Of a stretch of DNA of 64,000 bases, positions 1 through 10,600 are shown one piece after another. The notes beneath the pieces are model-generated. The model was not told the DNA's origin and searched no databases. It worked only from the letters and a program-made list of their open reading frames with translations. Source of the DNA: Antedon mediterranea (Eukaryota > Echinodermata > Crinoidea > Comatulida > Antedonidae). The translations under genes were made by a program, and so were the position numbers. The stretch's first letter is position 1; each line of letters opens with the position of its first letter. Location: NCBI RefSeq assembly GCF_964355755.1, contig NC_092675.1, forward strand, positions 9,251,312-9,315,311, in the 5' to 3' direction.

Positions 1-1600
1 GTCCATTCGGATGTAACGTTTGTTTTCATACTTCCAATTTTGCTAATGTTAATATTATTCACCATCTCTGTGTGTTGCTTTAAGGTGGTTTACTTTCCTC
101 CAGGGTATTTTATGGAAGACCTTTATTATTTGAACATTTTTAAACACACATCTGTAAATATTTTAGTTTAATTTGGGTTTGTTTATATTTGTATTTTATA
201 GTGCTAACGGCGGCGTCTAATAATTTCAGTCACGCTTCGTCGCAATCACTCTGTAAGCAATTTACAATATGAGTTTGTTAAAAATTGAGGGAAAAGTCTA
301 ATTTTCTCGTTAAATCCCAAATTTTGTACATCGCAACATAAGAAATTATACCTGTATTACAATATTTTCTCAACCTACTGTGTAAGTTTCATTAATAGAG
401 TAAGAGCATTTTTTTAGATAGATAATAGGTACAAAAATACTGTAGGCCCTACAGTAAGAAATAAAAAGGAGAAAAAAAAATAGTAAGTTTTTGTACAATA
501 ACAATAGGTGATCATTTTATTTTAAATGATCACAATAATTTACATGGAATATCCTTTTCATACCCAAATATGAAAATAGCATGGACATCAATCACCTGTC
601 AACTCTTCACTTCCTGTGCTTACTTTGAGGTTTTGTAAAGTGCATTTGTTTTGTTAATTACATGTACATCATTACTTGCACGTGCCCATCTCCAAGTGAA
701 TGTATCCTGAATCATGTTTCATTTTTTTTTCATGTTTATAATGGATGTACTTTATGAACTTATGATTAAAAGCCGAAGCAAAAGAAATCATTCTGTTTTA
801 AGATAAGCGTTCAAGGAATGTTTGATTATGACACCATGTTGTACTTGTGAATCTTAATTGTAGGTAATGGATGCAATTACTGTATAGTGACAACTAAATG
901 GACTGATGAATGTTATTTCAAATGCATTGTTTATCCGTTCATAGTATAATTGATGGCTGTGTATGTTATTTCATGTATTCTCTGTTTTTGTGTTTCAGGA
1001 TAACACCGCAATTATAGAGTCGTAAAAGATATAATTAATGTCAGTTGAAAAATGTCTGTAGTAAATAGAAAATGTTTGTAGTTTGTAGTGACTGTGTCAC
1101 TGAGTCAATCTGTACATATATTTCTGAGCATGATTGTTGGACTTGCATACATGCCAACTCTCCCATTTGGCCTAACATTCTGATCCATGCTCTACATGTA
1201 GATGTATTATGCACATGAAAACTAACTGTGTTTTGACACGGTTGTGAGAATATCAGGAAGCGGGTGCTTTTCGTGGCATGGATTATTGATTTCCATACTT
1301 TTTGTGTTAATATGCTGAGGATTTCCAATTTTACAGTAGGCCAATTGATAATGTAGAGTTTGAATGCATTTCTGTTATATTTATCTCCAATCTGATAAAC
1401 AAATCTTGAGTAGATTCAGTGAAGTAAATTAAAAACTATACTTTTGCAATATTTTTTTATTTGTTTGCTTTTATAACTAATTTAAAAATAAATATAACCA
1501 ATGTATTGCATGGTTGTGTTTAATCTACTGTATTAAATGCTCATAAGTCATAGTATTCCTAATGTATTCTCTTACTGTACTAATATTTTATTTTTTCCAG
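1..1600. other. Intronic/upstream sequence of the START-domain gene, no exon recognised
   Basis: AT-rich sequence ending in a clear 3' splice site (TTTTTTCCAG at 1591-1600). I looked for the preceding START-domain exon on the plus strand and did not find one, so it most likely lies before the window. A possible acceptor at 990-1000 would open only an eight-codon frame and is not convincing. Confidence 0.4.
505..533. repeat. Palindromic terminal motif, copy of the end of the 54.36-kb element
   Basis: TAGGTGATCATTTT opens a hairpin with 10-bp arms (GTGATCATTT / AAATGATCAC) and a 6-nt loop. The same sequence with one loop change is at 54356-54384, where it is the left end of a 1.5-kb element. 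Here only this end is seen, so it is a fragment or solo end. Confidence 0.5.
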
Positions 1601-1742
1601 TGATGGTAGTACTAAGGTAGTTAACATCGTTCAGACAGAGCTCGGTGGCATGCTGCCTACATCTCTCGTTGAGTCAGCCGTACCAAGTAGCCTTATAAAC
1701 TTCTTTGTAGATTTGGAACAAGCAGTGAAAAATAGCAGATAG
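1601..1742 (+). CDS. START-domain lipid-transfer protein, last coding exon (STARD4/5/6-like)
   Basis: The exon begins after a TTTTTTCCAG acceptor, enters in phase 1 and gives 46 residues plus a TAG stop. Its core reads VQTELGGMLPTSLVESAVPS and ends in an amphipathic helix (LINFFVDLEQAVK). This matches the C-terminus of the START domain in STARD4, STARD5 and STARD6: the last beta strand with QTDL-G, then the proline-containing turn and the C-terminal helix that closes the sterol/lipid pocket. Those proteins are small cytosolic carriers of cholesterol or other lipids. Only this exon is in the window, so the exact paralogue and ligand cannot be told. A 3' UTR follows. Confidence 0.7.
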
Positions 1743-4039
1743 ACATAACTGACAGCCACAAGCGCGGTTTATTATCGTTCAGTAAAAATAATAGGAACAT
1801 TATAAAGAAGTGAATACAATAGAAGTGAGAATACTAGGATACTGTAACATCCATATTCATGACAAGAAAAAAACAAAGTGGGTGAAACCATGTGTTTTTT
1901 AATGGTGTAATTGAATTACCAAATGATACTACTTTGTAGAAAACTGGTCTTTTATATTTTTCAATAATATATGACTTTTATGGCATTCATGGCCTATTAT
2001 TAAGGTTTCATGTGTGTACCATATTCAATATTATCCCTGTAAACTATCTCTCTAATAAACAAACAAAAAAAGCAAAGCATTGAAATAAGGTATAAAACCC
2101 TCTAAGCAACAATTTTGACATTGGTACCGGATATTGTAGGCTTAAGATCACCACTTTACATGAATATACTATGTAAAGTATTCTTTATCAAGTCTTTTGA
2201 GGTACTGTTTCTGCTGAAATGTTAAAAAATAAAATGTTTTTAGTAAACCGATTTCAGTTACAGGTATTTGTTATTTAACAAAGATTTGTATTAGTTGTCT
2301 GTGGCTGGTTGTGTAATGATATCATTTATCCACAGAGAGTAGTCAATGTCCACACCAGTCAATGACCTTCTGAATTAATGTAGGTCAAATCAGTCCACAA
2401 TACTGTGTTGCAGCTAATAATTGCTCCACAGAAACCATTTTTTTTTACAATTTAACCTCAATCAACTTTTTAGTTCCTAATTCAAAGATAGGCCTATTCT
2501 TACTTGGTAGTATCTACCTGAATGAAAATCATTAATCACATCCTCCTGCCCCTGGATAGGTATATTTGTTTTCTATTGAACGTTCCTATTTAAACATTTT
2601 GCAGAATTATGCCTATATGGTTTGTCTGCCACTTGTCTCCCCAGTTGCTAGACATGACCTAATTAATGTTTGTGCAAAAAATAACCCCTTATGTGCTTTA
2701 TGGACTCGCTTTAATGTTATGTCTTGTGAGCCTGGTTGGCTGGTGCTTAGTAAATTAAGATGCCATTGGTTCTTATCAATATCTATAATCCAATCAAAAT
2801 ACATTATTTTAATATTATTTTAAATTGTATTTTATAGTCATTAGTACTTATTTTTCAATTATGTTAGAAAAATAATTTGAAGAAATTGGAAATGTTATTA
2901 TAAAACTGTAACCAAATATTTTTTTTAACTAGCTGCATGTAATATTTTGTTTACTGTACCTGCATATTGCCTACTGTACTGTATATAATCTCATTCCATT
3001 TTTAACATTATTATATAAATGTTCAATAGATAGATAATGTTTAACTGCATATCTACCGAAATTATGGATTAGCCCACTGGAAAATAGCAATATTACACCT
3101 TGTTATTTCATCAATATGAAACATTTCTCTTTTTTAAAGAGAACTGACCGGCTCTCCCATGGTTTTTATATGTTAAAAAATATCAAGCAAAGTAGTACAG
3201 TATTTGCATAATTTAAGATGACAGTCATAGGTATATGACACTGTATTATTTATTTTTATTATAAACTGACAAATTATACCTACTTTGTTTCATTGCGCAG
3301 CTGTTATAAACAAGTTAAAATGTATAAATGTTAGATTAATGCATTCCCTATGTGGTAAAGACAGTGCTCATTGTATAAAAAATAATGCTATACTTGCTAA
3401 TAAATATGTAAATTGCTATTAAACATGATTGATTGATTGTATTAACCAGAGTCACCAATAGGATCTACAAACAATATTATTATAAACTAACAAATATCTA
3501 ATAATTTAAAAAAAAAAATCGTTAAATCTCAATAATTTGAATAATTTAATTACACAATTCCCTACAAAAATGATTTTAAGAAAAAAGTTATAGGAAGAAC
3601 CATACAATACGATTAGTCGAACCTAATCTCCAGTAACTGCTTGTCGCGCCTTTTCAAAGCACAATTACAATTTCTATTCTATTTTTCTCCATTTTCTTAG
3701 CTTATGATGGGGCTGGTCCTGGAGATTTCATTTTTATATTTCAAAGAATAATTTCCGCAGGCCTAACGGCTCAAATTTTCTACATGTTCTTACCTCAGCC
3801 TCATGGTAGGGCTGGTCATGGAAACTTCATTGACTTATACGCAGAACCGCTCTGTATACAAGCCTCATTAACGGTTCTATATTGTATTGAGTGTTGTAAT
3901 ACGCACAGAATGCCTTTTTCTGACGACAGCTATGCATACGTATTGAGGAGATCGGGCATCCGGCTTTTTCTTGTATGTAATTAAACAATGCATAAATCAC
4001 TGAATAATTCATTATTTTGTAAGTGAAAGAATTAAAAGA
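1743..4039. other. 3' UTR then AT-rich intergenic DNA, no gene recognised
   Basis: After the START exon the sequence is AT-rich with many stops on both strands. Short ORFs at 2566-2823, 2613-2804 and 3784-4012 match no family I know and lack gene-like composition. Near 3706 and 3806 a short phrase (GGGCTGGTC-TGGA) recurs, which suggests a decayed local duplication. Confidence 0.35.
2054..2059 (+). terminator. Candidate polyadenylation signal (AATAAA) of the START-domain gene
   Basis: First canonical AATAAA downstream of the stop codon, about 310 bases after it. Several other AATAAA hexamers follow in this AT-rich region (e.g. near 2229), so the one used is uncertain. Confidence 0.3.
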
Positions 4040-4640
4040 TTAGCTGACGTACTTTGTAAATATAAAAACTACTTTGTAAATATAAAAAATACATCCTAAA
4101 TATAACAAAGCCACATACATGGCTGCAGTCGCATGCTCAAATTTGTGTTAGTGTTTACCGACAGACCAACCACCTGACTAACCGGCCGACATAGTGAGTT
4201 GTAGAGTCGCGTTACACACGATTAAAAACTACTTCGTAAATATAAAAACTATTTTTTAAGTATAAAAACTCCTTAAATATAAAAAATATAGTACTTCACA
4301 ATTTTCAAAAACGCCTTCTTAAATATAAAAAAATCCTCCCTAAAGATAAAAACACATTCCTAAATAGAAAAGTATTTCCTAAACATAAAAACTACTTTTT
4401 TTTTATTATAAAAACTACTTCCTAAATATAAAAACTACTTTGTAAATATTAAAAACTACATCAGAAATATAAAAACTACTTCCTAAATACAGTCTAAAAA
4501 TCCTAAAATACAATAAGTACTTCCTAAATATAAAAACTACTTTGTAATAAAAAGTACTTCCTAAATATAAAAACTACTTTGTAATAAAAAGTACTTCATA
4601 AATATAAAAACTCCTTCTTAAATGTAAAAATTTCAGAATG
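4040..4640. repeat. AT-rich minisatellite, units of about 18-20 bp
   Basis: Variants of AAAACTACTTCCTAAATAT and AAAACTACTTTGTAAATAT repeat about 25-30 times with indels. A (CCGA)n short element sits inside the array at 4104-4227. Confidence 0.8.
4104..4227 (+). mobile_element. (CCGA)n short interspersed element, copy 1 (diverged)
   Basis: Begins AACAAAGCC, carries a degenerate CCGA-type tetranucleotide stretch, then GACATAGTGAGTTGTAGAGT and a terminal hairpin region (GTCGCGT ... ACACGAT) followed by TAAAA. It aligns end to end with copies at 13509, 45805 and 50548, and partly with 28918. It is closest to the 45805 subfamily. No coding capacity. Confidence 0.65.
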
Positions 4641-7600
4641 GCCGCTTCTTAAAATCTTTTTTTTTTAACCGCTGGCCATAATAATCCGATAATAAATGTG
4701 AAAAAAAGTTTTCTTGGTCAATTTATGTGCATTGATTATGAATCTGACAGAAAATTTGTTCCTGTTTTTCCTGCTATTCAATTAAATATATATATATATA
4801 TAAACCCATTACAGGCACAGAATAAGTAAAGTTCAGAACGATAAAGATGGAAAAGTTGCAATAATCGAGATTCAAACACGGATGATTTTTCAAATTCGAT
4901 TAAAGCGACTCCTTTAGGCCCACATCCTATGAAAACGTACTAAAAAACAGTTTTTCTTTTACGTTAGCCCATTTTTGTTCAGCTTTGATAAAGTTACATG
5001 CATGTTCATAATTGGAAAGTTCCGTTTTGTATATGTTCCATATTCATTGTGAAACGTTGTCTTCGTTTAATGAAAATTATTAGAATAATTATAGGTCTAC
5101 ATGACTTATATATAAAACAGAAAATAGAATTAATTCATTGATGAGTTTCTGTTATTAGTATTCCATACTATAAAATTGATGGTCTGTTTCGTTTGCAGAG
5201 AAACACGTTACAAACTACAAAGGTTTAATATGTTTTATTAAAACTGTTGCAGGTCAAAGGTCTATATTGACCAATAATAGCAATATTTATGTTCATACAG
5301 TACTTTTAATATAATTATTTTAATAAATGGAATTTTATTTATTTTATGTCTTTAGGCAATGTGGCCAAGGATTACCAATAGTGAATTAATCACTGTCCTA
5401 TCAGATAGGCTATAGACATGGGCTATTGTGTGAACAAATTCACCGGGGTAACCCCCTACTCTTTTTCGAATAATGAACTGGGTTCTTTAAAGTACACACA
5501 GGTTATAACTGTGTACACTGGACCTACGGTTTATAGTCCTTATCCGAGAAGACTTGTTCCACCACCAGAACTAGGAGCGAGTCGGCCTCGAACCCTTGCC
5601 GATGTTGTTGTTGTTGGAATATGTTCAGTTGGAAAATTCTCTATGGACAATTGACCAATTTGGTTTAGTTTGTTGTTATATGTGTTCGGTTAGGTTTGTA
5701 TTAACCTAGAAAAGTTTAGAAATCAGAACAGATAAAATATAAGAACTTCTTCAAACGGTTATTTAGATCATCGTTGATCTGTGAAATAATTGAGAAACTT
5801 TTTTTGTTTGAAGAGATTTGTATTGAATATGTTCATTGGAACTGCTGTTTTTCTTCCATGTTTTATTATTGTTATTATCTGGGATCTAATTACAGCTAAT
5901 AAACTTTTACAATTACAAAATAATCATTTGGTTGCTGGATTACATAACTTAACGTATCCATTTATTCGCTAGGAAATGTAAATACTGCTGGGACAGTCCC
6001 ATGACGGAATAATTTAATTCGTTAGGACGAAAAACTCCAGTAAAAATAAAAACGAAAAATGTGTTATCAATGAATATGTATTGTTAAGCTATAGTATTTT
6101 ACGGAGTGAAATTACATGAATTTTGAGGACTACACAAATATATAGGCTTACATATTTCTTTGAAATTTTTACTGGCATTTCTTGTTTATTGTTACACAGG
6201 GTAGTAAACACCTGGCGCGTGGTTAAATAATGTCTGCTTCTCTTCCTCAATTGTCAATTCTTGGTCACACCGTTGAGGAATTGGTTTTTATCACCTGTCA
6301 CACTTCCCTTGTATGAAGCTTTTTGTTCATATATCCGTATTCAATTGTTTGTGGAAACTCTGATCAGGTGTTCATGAATACCCAAGACCACATTCATTTT
6401 AGTAAATCTAATGGTCTAAATTATGCATCTGTTCTCGGTTCCAATTCGAGACAGTAAGTGCAAAAATGAAATAAGCCTCTTGCAAATGGGTTCCAGCTCG
6501 TTGTCACCTGGTATTTTGCCACCCGGCCCATTGCCACCTCCTCTTTTGTCATTGCCACCCGACAAGTCCAAAGGTTTGCGATGGGGCGGGGGTCAGGGTG
6601 GCTTTTCAAGAAAAAAATGGGTTTGTTTTAGTACAGCTTATACACTTAATATTGGTAAAAAGATAAATATCATAACTGCTCTCCTGATCTCTGGTCTCGA
6701 TAATAAATAGAAGGCATTGTTGAAATTTTTTTTTTTCCAAGACCGAACATCTCATGTTTTTACTTCAGATATATGATGTAACTGTATATTTTTTATACAC
6801 CGTGTGTATAAAAAATATAGTATAATGGTGTAATGGCGATTTCAACAAGTCTTGTGTTTACATGTGATTCCTTCTGAATTTAAAATAAGGAAACACAAAG
6901 CATGGGCTATCATCACATGCTAGTGTCAACACCTAACTTTACCCCAACCACAGCTTGCAGAATTCATTTTTTGTTATCCAAAGTTTGGTTGCCCTTATTT
7001 TCTTTTTAATTTGCCCACAAATTTGTTCATTATTATAAAAAATACTATATATGACTCTAGCAGTACTACGACTGTACTACTACAGTATCAAAGGCATTTA
7101 TCATCAATTGACAAATAAATATTTAATATATATTGATAGATGAACTGAAAATCTGAGTTTAAATACAATAGGAGGCCTTTATATATAATGTTTTACAATA
7201 ACAACTTCTTTATTTACAACATTTTAGTATAGCAGTAAATTGTACATGCATTATCCTTGGAGTGTAGTACTGATTCTGTGAGCATTGCCAACCCTAACTT
7301 GATCAAAGTGAGTAAATTGACACATGTACAGTACTTAGATGAACAGAGTACTTGGATGAACAGAGTAAAAGTAAAAGTGTTTTCCGTTAACAAATTGGTA
7401 TAACTAAAAAACACACAAAAACAAAACAACCATGAATTTTACAATTTTTTAACTTTTGGTATTTCAAAATAAATTTGTCAAACATGTTATAATAAATTAT
7501 TTCAAAACTGTTTTAGGTCATGCAATCATTTCTGATATCAAGCTTTTAACAAGTTTTCACATCTTTTTTTAAGTCAATCCAGATTCACAATTCTTCCAAT

Positions 7601-7673
7601 TTCAAAATATATACAGTATTATTCAATCTTTCTGCAGGTTGCAGCCGACATTGACAATATAGATCTTATTATT
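4641..7673. other. Intergenic DNA, no gene recognised
   Basis: AT-rich, with a short (TA)n run near 4785. The piece at 5440-5610 is less AT-rich and resembles dispersed repeats of marine invertebrates, but I cannot name it. At 6490-6560 a degenerate TGCCACC repeat creates two overlapping ORFs that look artefactual. The 3' UTR of the RIIAD1-like gene probably occupies the last few hundred bases. Confidence 0.35.
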
Positions 7674-10600
7674 TTAAAGTTTTCTATTAAGCCTTGCTTC
7701 TCGTAATGCCTTTTCCCGCTGTTCCAGTTGTTCCTTGATTGTGTCTTGTAGCAGTGGACTTGTAAACCAATTGGCTGCAAAATCATGAATACGGTCTGGA
7801 CGTTTACTTAATACATCTCTATAAAAAAATAATTTAAAATTGATCTTAAATAATTTGATAAAATAAAAATATCAATATTGTTAAGAAAAATATGCATTAG
7901 ATTAATTTAAAATTACCCTAAAAAAGCTGCAAGTAATAAGTCCACTTCAGGATGTTCACGTAAATACTTCTCATTTGCAAGTCTTGTAGCAACCTAAATT
8001 ATATATATATACAGTATATAAAAAGCTCTGCATTTATGATTGTGACTATGGTAGTACAGTACTAGTTTAGTAGCTATTGTCGATGAGGTCAAATTATTAT
8101 CCAAAATAACTAAGGGCAACTAATTTCATGGTTAAAAAAACCCCGATCGCCTCATGCGTTGGCCCAATCGTCCCGTGTTCAGAACCATATTGGTCCAGAT
8201 CGTCCTAGGCCTATTCGTTAGCCCTGATTGTCTTCGTGCGCACAGGGCCCGATCGTCTGGATCTTGTGAGAAAGATAAAATCAAATTTTATATACGCCCT
8301 ATACTGGAGTATGCTGTAGCTGTGTGGAATGGATGACTAAAAACACAGATTTTCTGTATTTTCTCTCATAATGTACTCTCGACATCTGGAGGCTGCCGAG
8401 ACACGTCTGAGGTAGTTGAGGGCATAACCCTGGTTTTGTGCTGCCTTTCATGCCATGGTGGCTCACGCATAATGAAGCACTTGGAGAAAGTCAATTTTGG
8501 AAACATTGCTATTTTATTCTTTTACAAATTTTCGTGTACAATTTGTATATATTTATATACTCGAGTGAGTGGCCCAATTTGTTTTTTTAGGCGATTTTGA
8601 AAATGTAAAACCTCTAGATGGTTGGAAATGGCACTCTCACGTTATTATAGTAAATGTATTAAAAATTGATATTTTAAATATGAAAACTGGGGTACTAGCC
8701 TATTAAAGGGTGACATTTTTCCTATAGGCCTATTTTTAAAAGCGTCACAACAGGGCGTTTCGCGCAAGCCGGCGGGGAAAGTTGCTTTTCCAGGGCCGTC
8801 GACAGGACCTGTGGCGAAGCGAACTTTGTTAAATGACGCCCCAGATGGTCGGAAGAAATGGTACTCTCGCACATAAAATTCATGATAAATGGCACCTCTA
8901 ATTTGCAGGAAAAGACACTCTCATTGCAACATGCTACCAATGAGCAAAACGATCATACTTTTTCCCTCCAATAAACACACATGACTAAATACAGGACGAT
9001 ATAACATTTTGTTGCCTATTTCATTCACTTAGTATTTAGTTTTGATTGCGTTCAAGTTCAATGCGAACGTACATCTAGGGGAAGCCCCGAAAATGTAATG
9101 CTTATTATATAGCTCAATATTTATTTACATCAATTTGTTGAAGAAATTAAATAAATAAATAGGTATTGATACAGTTGGGTGGGTGGCCTAGAAAAAAAAT
9201 CGGTTGCTATAATGTATACTACAGTACACAGTTACCACAGTAAGTGTAGGCCTACGATATTATTATAACATATCCATTATGATGATGATCTGTAGGTAAC
9301 CAATGGCATTCCATTTTTGACGTATATACTGTACACCATTTATGCTTGCTGACTGCCAGCGATCTAAACAATAGGTAGGCCTACGTGGTTGTATGGCGGT
9401 GTCCTTTGTACGAATCGTTCGTGCCCTGAGTATGGGTACTATACACGCATCAATATCATGTTACATCCAGGGACCAAAATGCCAAATTTATTTTTCAGGT
9501 AAAAATAGGCCGGCAATTCATTTCGCAACTCTTACAAATTTACAGACAGCAATGGGGGTGTGTAGAAAGTGACGACCTCGAATTGGACGACCCCAACGAC
9601 CCGGGCGACCTCGAAAATGGACGACCTAGAATTGGACGACCCATAACACGAAACCGACGACCCATATAGCCTAGCCTAGGTAGTGTAGTATAACATCCCG
9701 AAGCCGAACATAGCCAAAGATCTTTAAACCATACCTTATTATAATACTCGCAAGCAAGCAATTGATTGAAAAAATACAGAAATATCGCCATTTGATACTG
9801 AATATGTCGACACGAACAAACGAACATATATGGAACGCCAAGAGTGCACATTAAAACTGCATTCGACTCGATTAGCACACAAAATATCATAAACATGGCA
9901 AACCAGGTCAAAACGGCCCCTTTTTCAGCGGCAGGTAAGGTTTGACCGTATACAATATTTCTTATGGCCCTCCCCATGCACATGTTCGCAACACGCTGCT
10001 TGGTAGGCCTATAGTGTTCGTTATAAGAAGACGAGATGTAATTATACGTCCATGATTTATTTCTTTTTAATTTATTTTTAATATGTTTGTCGAAATACCA
10101 TCTTTGTTTACAAAGACAATCATCTGCTTTTTGACCATGCCTTCTTCAATTTAATTAATCTTGTTAAATCCATTTGTAAACTGCTTTTATTTGGAAAAAA
10201 TAAATTGATTGTGTGATTGGTTATAGAACATGATAAACTTAACGCATTATGAACAATTCTCAATAGATTTATAAAATAATAGTAATACAGGCTAACATTA
10301 GTGACTGACATTTTAATAACTCAATCTACGGGAAACTTTGCTGCAACTAGCGTTTATTATTTGAATCACCATAACATACTTTTGTTGATTCTGCATAGTT
10401 TCTACAGGTTGTTTTTTTTAATGTTCAGAGATTTATTTTACCCAAAATCTTGAAAATCGGTCGGCGGTTTTCTTTTTTTTTGCTTTTGAGGGACTTTTTT
10501 ACTTTATAATTGTATTACATTCTTTGTTTGATGCGAGCCTTTTTTGTTTTAAAATGAGCCTTCTAAACTGTAATTTTATCAATTTTGGCTACGTACGAAC

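Noticed and set aside
990-1026. Possible short alternative last exon (acceptor GTGTTTCAG, eight codons, stop)
   Set aside because: No similarity to START proteins, and the exon at 1601 gives the proper C-terminus.
5570-5610. GGTTCGAGGCC-like B-box on the minus strand, suggesting a tRNA-derived SINE
   Set aside because: No A-box at the expected distance and no cloverleaf; one near-match is not enough.
8645-8940. Overlapping 72-75 codon ORFs on the minus strand
   Set aside because: They lie in a dispersed repeat with copies near 18140 and 23380 and have no family resemblance.
9540-9983. 147-codon minus-strand ORF, with a similar 103-codon plus-strand ORF at 11874-12185
   Set aside because: They are the two inverted arms of one DNA element read outward to inward; the open frame is a by-product of the repeat and matches no protein family.
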